Source of the DNA: Clostridiales bacterium
GTDB lineage: Bacteria; Bacillota; Clostridia; Clostridiales; Clostridiaceae
Length of the DNA stretch: 43,781 bases
Assembly: GCA_017889345.1 (NCBI GenBank)
Contig: JAGHEJ010000046.1
Coordinates: 1-43,781 of the forward strand
Reading direction: 5' to 3'
The first letter of the stretch is position 1; the number at the start of each line of letters is the position of its first letter. A program made the translations under genes and the position numbers. Below are positions 33,630 through 42,116 of the stretch, one piece after another. Below the pieces are notes generated by a model that made no database searches, was not told the DNA's origin, and saw nothing but the letters and a program-made list of their open reading frames with translations.

Positions 33630-35177
33630 ATGAAAAAAAACTTTTTAAAACTATTAGTGTGTGCTGCTATATGCGTATCATCTGTTTCTGGAGCAGGTGT
33701 TCCTAATAATATTTCTTTAGCTCAAGAAAGTAACATCGTTACTGTTGCCAGTGAAGTTATACCTACTATCAAATTTTCTCTACATGAAGGAGATATGATC
33801 ATTGGAACTGTTATTTTCGATAAAAAATATGATTTTGTAGAAGGAAAAACTTCTGATTCTTCTATAACTGTTGATATCGTTGATGGACAAGTTCAATTTT
33901 ATAATTTAAAACCTAATACAACATACAAAAATATTTCTATAACTTTAAAAGATAAAGATGGAAAGCTTCACACATTTAAAATTGGAGATTTCACTACGCC
34001 TGACAAAACATTCGTAGGATATGGAAATGTTTCTGTTACTAATTCTCAAGGAAATCTTATTGGAACTGTAACATATACAGAAAACCCTTCACTACCTATT
34101 GGAAAAATCAACCATATTGAAATTTCTGATAACTCTTTAAAAGTTGATGTTATTAATAACGTTATAACAATTCAAAATTTGAAAGAAAACACTAAGTACT
34201 CAAATTTAACATTAAGAATTGTTAACGATAAAAAAGAAGTTCGCACTATTTCCTTAAACGAATTTACAACTCCTAGCAAAGACATTTCTCAATTAGATGT
34301 TAAAATATCTTTTTACAATAATGAATATAGAGGAGATATAATTCTTCCTGAAAATATTTTTGCTGTTAAAGCTGAAATTTCTGACAAGTCACTACTTGTA
34401 GATACTGTTAATGGTTTTGTTACAATACTTAACTTAAAACCAGAAACAACTTACGAAAATTTAGTTTTAAATATAACTGATGAAAAAAATCAAAACCATT
34501 CATTTAAGTTAAAAACTTTCTCTACTAAAAATAAAGATTTTTCATATGCCGATGTAAAAGTTGAACAACTTAATATGATTCAAGGTGTGGTTATCCTTCC
34601 TAATAATTTAAAAATATCTGATGCAAAAATATCAGATCCAAATATAAAATTCGTAATAGAGAACAATTCATTAATTCTTCTTAACTTAAAACCAAATACA
34701 ACTTACGAAAATTTAAAAATCATAGTTCAAGATGAAAATAAAGAGCTTCACAACTTTGTTATAAATAAATTTTCAACTACTAGTGGAAATCAAAATTTAG
34801 ACAAGATTTCTGCATATGTTAAGAATGCTTACATAAAAGCATTTGATAGAACAGAAATTGATCAAGATGGATTTAATTATTGGGTTGAACAACTTTCTCA
34901 GCACAAAATAGGTGGTAGACAATTTATACTAAACCTTCTAGAAACTGATGAGTTTATTAAAGTTACAAAAGATTCAAAAGACAAAATTACAAGAATTTAT
35001 GCTGTTATGTTTAATAGAGTTCCTGACTTTGAAGGTTTACAATATTGGATAAAAGAATATGAAAAAGAAGTTAGCGTTATAAAAGATGAAAAGAAATCTG
35101 TTGCAAATATAGTTTCAAGAATGACAGATAGCGATGAATTTAAAAATGTTGTTATTGATCTTGGAATCAAATATTAA
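33630..35177 (+). CDS. Secreted protein: four beta-rich modules plus DUF4214-type domain
   Basis: This 515-residue paralogue of the preceding gene has a signal peptide (1-32, KKNFLKLLVCAAICVSSVSG), four modules of about 80-90 residues (about 45-124, 131-214, 221-300, 305-384) and a C-terminal DUF4214-type domain (390-510; YIKAFDRTEIDQDGFNYW and MFNRVPDFEGLQYW). Each module carries the line N-L-K-x-x-T-x-Y-x-N-L and ends F-[TS]-T-x-x-K, pointing to an Ig/FN3-like fold. The ATG at 33630 follows AGGAGG at 12 nt. There are no LPXTG or SLH motifs, so the attachment to the cell is unclear. Confidence 0.87.
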   Translation: MKKNFLKLLVCAAICVSSVSGAGVPNNISLAQESNIVTVASEVIPTIKFSLHEGDMIIGTVIFDKKYDFVEGKTSDSSITVDIVDGQVQFYNLKPNTTYKNISITLKDKDGKLHTFKIGDFTTPDKTFVGYGNVSVTNSQGNLIGTVTYTENPSLPIGKINHIEISDNSLKVDVINNVITIQNLKENTKYSNLTLRIVNDKKEVRTISLNEFTTPSKDISQLDVKISFYNNEYRGDIILPENIFAVKAEISDKSLLVDTVNGFVTILNLKPETTYENLVLNITDEKNQNHSFKLKTFSTKNKDFSYADVKVEQLNMIQGVVILPNNLKISDAKISDPNIKFVIENNSLILLNLKPNTTYENLKIIVQDENKELHNFVINKFSTTSGNQNLDKISAYVKNAYIKAFDRTEIDQDGFNYWVEQLSQHKIGGRQFILNLLETDEFIKVTKDSKDKITRIYAVMFNRVPDFEGLQYWIKEYEKEVSVIKDEKKSVANIVSRMTDSDEFKNVVIDLGIKY

Positions 35178-35186
35178 CAAAAAATT

Positions 35187-35214
35187 GAAGAGTCTATAAA
35201 ATTATAGACTCTTC
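35187..35214. terminator. Bidirectional terminator with embedded stop codon
   Basis: A 13-bp perfect inverted repeat (35187-35199 with 35202-35214) has T-runs on both flanks. It serves the DUF4214 gene and the convergent permease gene, whose TAA (35202-35204) is part of the stem. Confidence 0.92.
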
Positions 35215-36557
35215 TTTTTTGATGTAAAATTAAATAATAATCCTACAATAATTATTATTAAAAATATTGCAATATATATTAAAACAGCTTTATATCCATG
35301 AGCAATGAATGTTGCAAATATCATAAATAGTGATCCTATTATTGCTGCTATTGGAACAATAAATCTTTGAAAAAAGTTTAAATCTTTCATAACTCTCATT
35401 GTCCATATAAATATAGGAATATATAATGCGTACATAGTTACAACTGGCAATTCTGAAAAATCTAGGAACAACCCCCACCATCCATTAAAACTTCCATACC
35501 AAGCAATAAGCCAACCTATTATAATAAAAAAGGCTACAACTCCTGAATTTACAGGAACACCAGTTTTCTTATTTATTTTTGAGAAAAATTTTGGAACTGG
35601 TCCCATGTTTCTTGCAGAAAGAGAATAAATTCCCCTAATACAAGACAAACTCAATCCATTCAAAGTTCCAAGACAAGATATTACTACAAATATAAATAAA
35701 GTACTTCCTCCAATTGAACCTAAAGTATTTGAAAAAGCTTGCCTAATAGAACTCTCTCCTCCACCAATAAAATCATTTATACTCATAGAGCTAGTTAACC
35801 CTAAAAAATACAAAACATACACAACAATAATGATACTAGTACCAACTAAGAGAGCTCTTGGTAAATTTTTTCTTGAATCTTTTAATTCTGCATTTATAGT
35901 TGTAGCTACAATCCATCCTTCATAAGCAAATGCCGTGGCAACAATAGACGTAAATAAAGGATTAGAGGTTAAATCATGGGTAACATATTTAAAATTTTCT
36001 ATAGTTTGTCCTGTTGACAATCCTTTAATTAAACCTACTACCGCCATAAGTACTAATGGTATTAACTTTATAAATGTTGTTGATACCTGAAACTTACCTG
36101 CTAAAATTGGAGCAATCATATTCAATATATAAATAACAACCATATAAAATACAGCAATTAAATAAACTTGTATATTACTTCCTGGATCTCCTATTCCAAA
36201 CAAAGCTGCTGTATACTTTGCAGATACCCAAGACAAAACTGCTGCAAGTACTGGAGCATATATAGTTGCCATAAACCAACCTACAACATATCCATATGTT
36301 TTTCCTAATGATGCTTCTGCATAATCAACAAGACCATTGACCTTCTCATATCTACTTGCTAAATTTGCAAATGTATATGCACAAACAATCATTATTCCCC
36401 CGCTTATAATCCAAGAAAATACTCCTAACAACATATTTCCACCTGTGGCTTGAAGGACTTTCTCTGCTTTAAAAAATATACCACTTCCAATTACAATTCC
36501 AACAACCATTGCAACTGCCGTCCAAAATCCATAACGTTTTTGCAAATTTTCTGACAT
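35202..36557 (-). CDS. APC-family amino acid permease (LAT/SteT-like)
   Basis: This 451-residue integral membrane protein has about twelve hydrophobic segments. The N-terminus (GFWTAVAMVVGIVIGSGIFFKAEKVLQ) carries the APC GxGIF substrate-carboxylate loop, and YEGWIVATTINAELKDSRKNLPRAL is the conserved helix 6 region of L-type transporters. The Bacillus Ser/Thr exchanger SteT is the closest type I recall. Substrate is probably a neutral amino acid; exchange versus symport is not decidable here. Own transcript upstream; SD AGGA 8 nt before ATG, with GGAGG a few nt further. Confidence 0.9.
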   Translation of the reverse strand: MSENLQKRYGFWTAVAMVVGIVIGSGIFFKAEKVLQATGGNMLLGVFSWIISGGIMIVCAYTFANLASRYEKVNGLVDYAEASLGKTYGYVVGWFMATIYAPVLAAVLSWVSAKYTAALFGIGDPGSNIQVYLIAVFYMVVIYILNMIAPILAGKFQVSTTFIKLIPLVLMAVVGLIKGLSTGQTIENFKYVTHDLTSNPLFTSIVATAFAYEGWIVATTINAELKDSRKNLPRALLVGTSIIIVVYVLYFLGLTSSMSINDFIGGGESSIRQAFSNTLGSIGGSTLFIFVVISCLGTLNGLSLSCIRGIYSLSARNMGPVPKFFSKINKKTGVPVNSGVVAFFIIIGWLIAWYGSFNGWWGLFLDFSELPVVTMYALYIPIFIWTMRVMKDLNFFQRFIVPIAAIIGSLFMIFATFIAHGYKAVLIYIAIFLIIIIVGLLFNFTSKKKSL

Positions 36558-36650
36558 AACTTCAATCCTACCTCCAAACTTAATCTTTATGATATAGGAT
36601 ATTTTAACACATGATAAGGAAAATATATATTTTTTTAAATTATATAAAAA

Positions 36651-36685
36651 TAGGAATCAATATGAAAAATTCATATTGATTCCTA
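36651..36685 (-). terminator. Terminator of the sigma/anti-sigma operon
   Basis: A 16-bp perfect stem (36651-36666 with 36670-36685) is followed on the minus strand by TTTTTATATAA. The anti-sigma TAG stop codon (36683-36685) forms the base of the stem. Confidence 0.92.
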
Positions 36686-37309
36686 CTTAAATACATACCT
36701 ATCTTTTAAAATTTTACTCTCTAAAATTTTATCAAGAATAATCATACTATTCTCATGCGAATCATTTCCAATAAAAATATATGTTCCATTTGTATCTACA
36801 TAAAATTTTGTACTTTCATCTCTTAATAACTCATTTAAATTTTTATCCAACTCACCATAATTTATATCACTTTTTAAAATATCATTTAAATGAATAACTT
36901 TGTTGTCTATTTTATCAATATTATAAATAGCATCACTGAAATAAACTTCATTTTTATTTGGATAAATAGATACTATCACATCATTTTCAAATAACTGATA
37001 TGAATCTTCTACATCATTAAAATGAGTTACTCCCCTAGTTATTTTACTATCCATAAATTCTTGTTGAGTTGTTTTAACATCATTATTACCATTAAAACCT
37101 TCTTTAGTAATTACAAAAAATACAGCCGCTACCAGTACTATAACAGCAGGAAATTTAAAAAACCAATTTCGTTTATTAGATATTTTTTCTTCAGCAGTAT
37201 CTAAGGATGCTTTAGCTATACAAGTTAAAATATGATCATTTAAATCATCTGGATAATCTTGTTTCATGTATTGTTGCTTTAAAAATTCTAAATCTTTATT
37301 ACTATACAT
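36683..37309 (-). CDS. Putative anti-sigma factor, RsiV-like C-terminus
   Basis: This 208-residue single-pass membrane protein has an N-terminal cytoplasmic helical part (1-48), a transmembrane segment (about 49-67, WFFKFPAVIVLVAAVFFVI) and an external domain. The end (VIHLNDILKSDINYGELDKNLNELL then FYVDTNGTYIFIGND) resembles the DUF3298 part of RsiV, the lysozyme-sensing anti-sigma factor. The DUF4163-like middle part of RsiV is missing, so it is shorter than the 285-residue Bacillus protein. Its ATG overlaps the sigma-factor stop by 8 nt, typical of a sigma/anti-sigma pair. No zinc-binding HxxxCxxC motif is present. Confidence 0.72.
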   Translation of the reverse strand: MYSNKDLEFLKQQYMKQDYPDDLNDHILTCIAKASLDTAEEKISNKRNWFFKFPAVIVLVAAVFFVITKEGFNGNNDVKTTQQEFMDSKITRGVTHFNDVEDSYQLFENDVIVSIYPNKNEVYFSDAIYNIDKIDNKVIHLNDILKSDINYGELDKNLNELLRDESTKFYVDTNGTYIFIGNDSHENSMIILDKILESKILKDRYVFK

Positions 37310-37823
37310 TTGCTAAATCCTCCTCCATATTAATTTTCAATATTTTCAATGCTTTATACAAATTTGTCTTTACTGTATTTTCTTTCATATCCAATATTTG
37401 AGAAATATCCTTAATTTTGAAATCCTCAAAAAATCTAAGAATAATTATAGTTTTAAGTTTTGGAGCTAACTTGTCCATAGCTTTCTCTAGTACAATTTTA
37501 TCTAAAACATTTAATTCTTCTCCATCTGTCGTATCAAATATTTCATCATTTAAAACAATTTTTTTACTACCTCTTATAAAATCAAAACAATTATTTATTA
37601 AAATACGCGTTATCCATGGTTTCATTAATTTTGTATCTTTAAGTGATTTTATTGATGAAAGTGCCTTATATATCGTGTTTTGAACAATTTCAAATGCATC
37701 ATCTTTATTTTTTACATAACCAAATGCTATTCTATATAAATATTTTTGATTGTCTATTAAATATTCTTCAAGTTGTTTCCTCTTTAAATACTCAAGAACT
37801 ACTTCAGAATCTCTTTCGTCCAT
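37302..37823 (-). CDS. ECF-type sigma factor (SigV-like)
   Basis: This 173-residue sigma-70 family protein has region 2 (about 25-88, with YLYRIAFGYVKNKDDAFEIVQNTIYKAL-like helices and KPWITRILINNCFDFIRG) and region 4 (about 112-165, LAPKLKTIIILRFFEDFKIKDISQIL with the HTH ENTVKTNLYKAL). Regions 1 and 3 are absent, defining an ECF factor. The ATG at 37823 has GGGGGA 7 nt upstream; an in-frame TTG at 37844 overlaps this. Coupled by overlap to the anti-sigma gene. SigV-like is suggested by its partner, not by sigma sequence alone. Confidence 0.88.
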   Translation of the reverse strand: MDERDSEVVLEYLKRKQLEEYLIDNQKYLYRIAFGYVKNKDDAFEIVQNTIYKALSSIKSLKDTKLMKPWITRILINNCFDFIRGSKKIVLNDEIFDTTDGEELNVLDKIVLEKAMDKLAPKLKTIIILRFFEDFKIKDISQILDMKENTVKTNLYKALKILKINMEEDLANV

Positions 37824-37860
37824 ACAAATTTCCCCCAAAAGCAAGTATAATTCTCTGTAT

Positions 37861-37893
37861 ATTATATCATTTTATTACATATTTTTGTAATAA
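37861..37893 (-). promoter_or_regulatory. Promoter with overlapping palindrome upstream of ECF sigma gene
   Basis: On the minus strand TTACAA, 18 nt and TATAAT (37866-37861) with an extended TG before the -10 form a sigma-A-like promoter. A perfect palindrome TTATTACA-N6-TGTAATAA (37872-37879 with 37886-37893) covers the spacer and -35. It could be an operator. No ECF-type AAC/CGT element is evident. Confidence 0.45.
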
Positions 37894-37915
37894 ATATTCT
37901 AAAAACAAAATCAAA

Positions 37916-37947
37916 AGGCATCTAATTTAAATCCAAATTAAATGCCT
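37916..37947 (-). terminator. Terminator of UvrD-like gene
   Basis: A 13-bp stem (37916-37928 with 37935-37947; one G-U pair on the minus strand) is followed by TTTTGATTTTGTTTTT. It lies 8 nt beyond the helicase stop. Confidence 0.82.
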
Positions 37948-37954
37948 CTTAATA

Positions 37955-39868
37955 CTAAGTTATATTTAAAAAATCTCTTGTGTACATTTTTTTACGTTTA
38001 CCATTATCATAAAACAACACTTTATTTTTAGAAATCTTCTTAATAGTAGAATTATTATTATTAGAATAAGAACTATCATTAAGTCCTTCCCCAATAAATT
38101 TTAATGGTGCTTCATTGAAATGTCCATTTATAAAATACGGAGATAATATTCGTAATCTATCTATCGCCCTAGTCACTCCCACATAAAATATTCTTCTCTC
38201 TTCTTCCTCATCATAAAACACATTAACATTTCCATTATTTGTATTATGTTTTAAATCTTTCGCGTTTATGATATATACACATTTAAATTCCATTCCTTTA
38301 GAAGCATGAATTGTTCCAAAATTTACACCATGTAAAGAATTAATAGAATTTATATTATCATTTAACTCTTGTATAGAATTAAATTTCATTAATAGATTGT
38401 GGAAATATTTTATAAAATATCTTATTTCATCTCCATTTAATGATTTTTGAGAAATTATATTATTTATATAAGTTAAATACCCTAACTTTTTTAATACTCC
38501 TTTAAATCTTACATCCAAAGAATATTTCTTTAAACTCTCAACAAGTTTTTGAAGCTTATATATGCTTCTCTTATCATTTAAAGTTATTTTATCCTCATTA
38601 GCATTTACAACATTAAAAATATTAGCATTATAATCATATTTTTTTACTAATCCCAATATTTTTTTGCTAAATAACAACGTTATCTTATTATAAACTTTTT
38701 CGAAATTATTTAAGATTGGATTATCTATAAATAAAAGCAAATCTATTATATCTCTAATATAAAACTGTTCAAAGATATTAAAATCACTATCCAAAAAATT
38801 AATCTTTATATTACGTTTAATAAATTCGCTTAACACACTAAATGAATCATCATGATTTCTATATAATACTGCAAAATCACTAAGATCTCCGTCAATTTTC
38901 TTTATATATTCAATATCATCAACTATATATTTTCCTTGATCTACATCTTTTAGAAATTTTTTACAAATAACTTCACCTTCTTCTATTTTTTTACCTTCTA
39001 ATTGTTTTTCATTTCTTAGTTTATTATTTGAAATAATATTCCGTGAAAAATCAATAATAGAATATTTAGATCTATAATTGTATTTCAAATAATATTTTTT
39101 CCCTTCTTTAAAAACATTACAAAAATTTACCATTATACTTGGATTAGCACCTCTAAATTGATATATACTTTGATCTTCATCTCCTACACAAAACAATTTA
39201 GAGTCCCTACTTAAAATTTTTAAAATTTCAAATTGAATATTATCACAATCTTGAAACTCATCAACCAATATGTATTTAAATTTTTGTCTATATAAATTTA
39301 AAATATCTTCTCTGTTATTAAAAAGTTTAAGAACTTCCGTAGCCAAATCATCAAAGTCAAATAAATTATTATCTTTCTTAAATTTTTTATATTCTTTTAC
39401 CAAATTATTTAAAAAATCTTTTGATAAGGAAGTTTCAAACTCATCTATAGATTTATTGCTAGTACTAAATCTGCTAAGTTCACTCATAACAGATGATACT
39501 TTATAATCCGTAATAACATCCGTATATTTACGTAAAAATTTTTTCAAAAATATCTCAATAATATCCTCTGTAATGATATTGATATTTTGATTTATATTCT
39601 CTTTTACAATTCTGTAAAATAATCCGTGAAATGTATAAAAGTAAGGTAATGCTGATGTATTTACTTTTTTAATAAATCTTGTCTTCATATTTTCACATGC
39701 TTTTCTTGTAAAGGTTATTAATAAAATATTTTCAGGATTTATATTATTTTCAACGAGATTTACAAGTTTTTGTATGATTACAGTTGTCTTTCCACTTCCT
39801 GGAGATGCCACTAATAATACTTTATCCTCATCACATGAAATAGCTTTACTCTGATATTCATCAAACAT
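37955..39868 (-). CDS. UvrD/PcrA-like superfamily 1 DNA helicase
   Basis: This 637-residue SF1A helicase has Q-motif-like YQSKAI, motif I ASPGSGKTT, motif Ia LITFTRKACENM, motif II LVDEFQDCD, motif III GDEDQSIYQFRGA, motif IV-like YNYRS and motif V/VI TIHASKGMEFKCVYII and RRIFYVGVTRAIDRL. It is shorter than PcrA/UvrD (about 720-770) in the 2B domain and lacks the C-terminal RNA-polymerase-binding tail. It may act in repair or in recombination; a specific partner is not evident. Single-gene unit. Confidence 0.9.
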   Translation of the reverse strand: MFDEYQSKAISCDEDKVLLVASPGSGKTTVIIQKLVNLVENNINPENILLITFTRKACENMKTRFIKKVNTSALPYFYTFHGLFYRIVKENINQNINIITEDIIEIFLKKFLRKYTDVITDYKVSSVMSELSRFSTSNKSIDEFETSLSKDFLNNLVKEYKKFKKDNNLFDFDDLATEVLKLFNNREDILNLYRQKFKYILVDEFQDCDNIQFEILKILSRDSKLFCVGDEDQSIYQFRGANPSIMVNFCNVFKEGKKYYLKYNYRSKYSIIDFSRNIISNNKLRNEKQLEGKKIEEGEVICKKFLKDVDQGKYIVDDIEYIKKIDGDLSDFAVLYRNHDDSFSVLSEFIKRNIKINFLDSDFNIFEQFYIRDIIDLLLFIDNPILNNFEKVYNKITLLFSKKILGLVKKYDYNANIFNVVNANEDKITLNDKRSIYKLQKLVESLKKYSLDVRFKGVLKKLGYLTYINNIISQKSLNGDEIRYFIKYFHNLLMKFNSIQELNDNINSINSLHGVNFGTIHASKGMEFKCVYIINAKDLKHNTNNGNVNVFYDEEEERRIFYVGVTRAIDRLRILSPYFINGHFNEAPLKFIGEGLNDSSYSNNNNSTIKKISKNKVLFYDNGKRKKMYTRDFLNIT

Positions 39869-39955
39869 AATTTCACCCTCTAACTTTTATCATTTTTAAA
39901 AATTATTCCAATAATTTCAAGCTTTAAACATTTTTTAATAAATATATTATTTTTG

Positions 39956-39984
39956 TTGAAAATTTTTTCGTTTACAATTATTAT
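39956..39984 (+). promoter_or_regulatory. Sigma-A promoter of pncB
   Basis: TTGAAA (39956-39961), 17 nt, TATTAT (39979-39984). It lies 37 nt before the ATG of pncB. Confidence 0.55.
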
Positions 39985-40020
39985 CATTCTTATAGTAATA
40001 TTTGGAGAGTGTTTATTTTA

Positions 40021-41475
40021 ATGTTTGATAAAAATGAAAGAAATCTTTCTCTACTTATTGATTTCTACGAGCTAACAATGTCTAATAACTTTATGCTTGA
40101 TGAAAAAACTAACACTATTGCGTGTTTTGATATGTTTTTCAGATCAATTCCAGATAACGGTGGTTATTGCATAATGGCTGGACTTGAACAATTAATTGAT
40201 TTCATAAAAAATATACATTTCACAGAAAGCGATATAGAATTTTTAAAAGAAAACCATAATTTCGATAAAAAATTTCTAGACTACTTGAAAAATTTCAAAT
40301 TTTCCTGCGATGTTTTTTCAATTGAAGAAGGGTATCCAATTTTTCCCAAAGAACCTATCGTAACAATTAGAGGTCCTATTCTTGAATGTCTTTTAATTGA
40401 AACAATGCTTCTTTTAACTTTAAATCATCAAATTCTTATAGCAACAAAATCTAGTAGAATTTGTTTATCTGCAAACGGAAAAGATGTTCTTGAATTTGGT
40501 GCAAGACGTGCTCAAGGATATGATGGATCTATTTTTGGTGCTAGAGCTGCAATAATTGGAGGATGTGTTGGTACTTCATGTACTCTTGCTGAAAAAACTT
40601 TTGGTGTTCCAACTTTTGGAACAATGTCTCATAGTTGGGTTCAAATGTTTGATACAGAATATGAAGCTTTTAAAACATGGGCAAAACATTCCCCTAATAA
40701 TTGCATACTTTTAATCGATACATATAATGTTTTAAAATCTGGTCTTCCAAATGCAATAAAAGTTTTCAAAGAAATTAAAGATAAAAACGCTAATATTGGT
40801 GTAAGAATTGATAGCGGAGACATTACATATTTAACCAAAAAAGTTAGAAAAATTCTTAATAGCGAAGGTTTATACCACGCAAAAATTATTGTATCTAACT
40901 CTTTAGATGAACATATAATCACAAATGTCTTATCTGAAGGTGCTGAAGTTGATATATTTGGAGTTGGAGAACGACTTATAACTTCAAAAAGCGAGCCTAT
41001 TTTAGGTGGAGTTTATAAATTATGTGCCCTATACGATGAAAATAATAATTTAATTCCAAAAATTAAAATAAGTGAAAACAATAATAAGATTACAATTTCT
41101 GGATTTAAGACAGTTTATAGAATATTTGATTCAACAAATCACATGGCAATAGCAGACTTAATAACAAATTTTGATGAAGAAATTGACGAAACAAAACCAT
41201 TAACTTTGTTTGATCCAATATTTACATGGAAAAGAAAGATTGTTAAAAATTTTTACGCAGTAAAACTTCACAAAAAAATATTTGATAAAGGAGAATGTGT
41301 TTATAAATCTCCAAGTGTAATGGAAATACGGGAAATTAAAAAACGTGAACTATCAAAATTTTGGCGGGAAATTACACGATTAGAAAATCCACAAACATAT
41401 TTTGTAGACTTATCTGAAACTTTATGGAATGAGAATCAAAACCTTTTAAATAAATATTCTAATGACTATATTTAA
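40021..41475 (+). CDS. pncB: Nicotinate phosphoribosyltransferase
   Basis: The enzyme makes nicotinate mononucleotide from nicotinic acid and PRPP with ATP, the entry to Preiss-Handler NAD salvage. Recognisable parts: N-terminal LLIDFYELTMSNNF, GARRAQGYDGS, TFGTMSHSWVQMF containing the conserved His that is phosphorylated, LLIDTYNVL and VRIDSGD, and IDIFGVGERLI-type loop (VDIFGVGERL). Length is 484 residues from the ATG at 40021 (GGAGAG 11 nt upstream). GTG at 40009 overlaps the SD. No de novo NAD genes lie nearby. Confidence 0.95.
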   Translation: MFDKNERNLSLLIDFYELTMSNNFMLDEKTNTIACFDMFFRSIPDNGGYCIMAGLEQLIDFIKNIHFTESDIEFLKENHNFDKKFLDYLKNFKFSCDVFSIEEGYPIFPKEPIVTIRGPILECLLIETMLLLTLNHQILIATKSSRICLSANGKDVLEFGARRAQGYDGSIFGARAAIIGGCVGTSCTLAEKTFGVPTFGTMSHSWVQMFDTEYEAFKTWAKHSPNNCILLIDTYNVLKSGLPNAIKVFKEIKDKNANIGVRIDSGDITYLTKKVRKILNSEGLYHAKIIVSNSLDEHIITNVLSEGAEVDIFGVGERLITSKSEPILGGVYKLCALYDENNNLIPKIKISENNNKITISGFKTVYRIFDSTNHMAIADLITNFDEEIDETKPLTLFDPIFTWKRKIVKNFYAVKLHKKIFDKGECVYKSPSVMEIREIKKRELSKFWREITRLENPQTYFVDLSETLWNENQNLLNKYSNDYI

Positions 41476-41478
41476 TTA

Positions 41479-41514
41479 AATACATGCTTTTTGGAGTCCC
41501 AAAAAGCATGTATT
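41479..41514. terminator. Bidirectional terminator between pncB and NfeD-like gene
   Basis: A 16-bp stem (41479-41494 with 41499-41514) has T-runs on both sides. It lies directly after pncB and directly beyond the stop codon of the convergent gene (41517-41519). Confidence 0.9.
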
Positions 41515-41516
41515 TT

Positions 41517-41960
41517 TTATTTAATAATAATAACATTTCCATCATCATAAATAATATCACATATTTGAAATTTTCTCGCTTTCTTCATATTTGAAATATA
41601 TTTTGCTTTATAAATTCCACTCTTTGTTATAACTTTATATAAATCCAACTCCTTATTTTCCTCTCTTATAATCATACAAAACCTATCTTCCATATATTTT
41701 TCATGTTTAAATTTAAAATTATATTCTATAGCTTTATCAATAATAAGCTTTATAAAAGTTATAAAAATTAAGGATGATATGATAAAAATCACAATTTGAA
41801 TTTCAATGTTATTAACAAAAAGACTATAAATTCCAGATAAAAGAGAAGAAATGGAAAAATATATAAATAATATATCTTTTCTCTTGGTTTCTATTAAAAA
41901 ACAAAGAAAAAATACTAAAAACCAAATAATAAATGAAAACCTTTCTATTAAATAAATCAT
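41517..41960 (-). CDS. NfeD-like membrane protein
   Basis: This 147-residue protein has about three membrane segments (residues 7-24, 30-50, 54-75) and a soluble C-terminus (85-147) with the strand pattern of an OB fold (DLYKVITKSGIYKAKYIS, CDIIYDDGNVIIIK). This matches short NfeD proteins, which pair with stomatin-like proteins or proteases at membranes. No partner gene is adjacent. Sequence is divergent, so the call is by layout. Confidence 0.62.
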   Translation of the reverse strand: MIYLIERFSFIIWFLVFFLCFLIETKRKDILFIYFSISSLLSGIYSLFVNNIEIQIVIFIISSLIFITFIKLIIDKAIEYNFKFKHEKYMEDRFCMIIREENKELDLYKVITKSGIYKAKYISNMKKARKFQICDIIYDDGNVIIIK

Positions 41961-41986
41961 TTTAAATCTCTTCCCTCTAAAATTTG

Positions 41987-42014
41987 TTTATATAATTATT
42001 TTATTTATTTACAA
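41987..42014 (-). promoter_or_regulatory. Candidate promoter of NfeD-like gene
   Basis: Minus strand TTGTAA (42014-42009), 16 nt, TATAAA (41992-41987), with the gene starting 27 nt downstream. The region is AT-rich, so chance matches are likely. Confidence 0.42.
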
Positions 42015-42116
42015 ATTTTTGGTGTTTTAGCAATAACAATTTAAATTTTTTTTATTTTTTTGCAAATAATAAACACCTATGAATTTTAATTGTTTTTAAT
42101 GTTTGAGGTGTTGAAT

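Noticed and set aside
36558..36650. T-box or lysine-type leader for the APC permease
   Set aside because: The leader is under 100 nt, with no T-box AGGGUGG-type motif and no terminator between it and the gene.
37643..37930. 95-residue plus-strand frame opposite the sigma gene start
   Set aside because: It runs through the sigma gene and its promoter and terminator region; composition is that of an antisense shadow.
40009..40023. ATT at 40015 as a third ATT start (pncB)
   Set aside because: An ATG follows at 40021 in the same frame, matches the usual N-terminus of the family and has acceptable SD spacing, so ATT is not required here.
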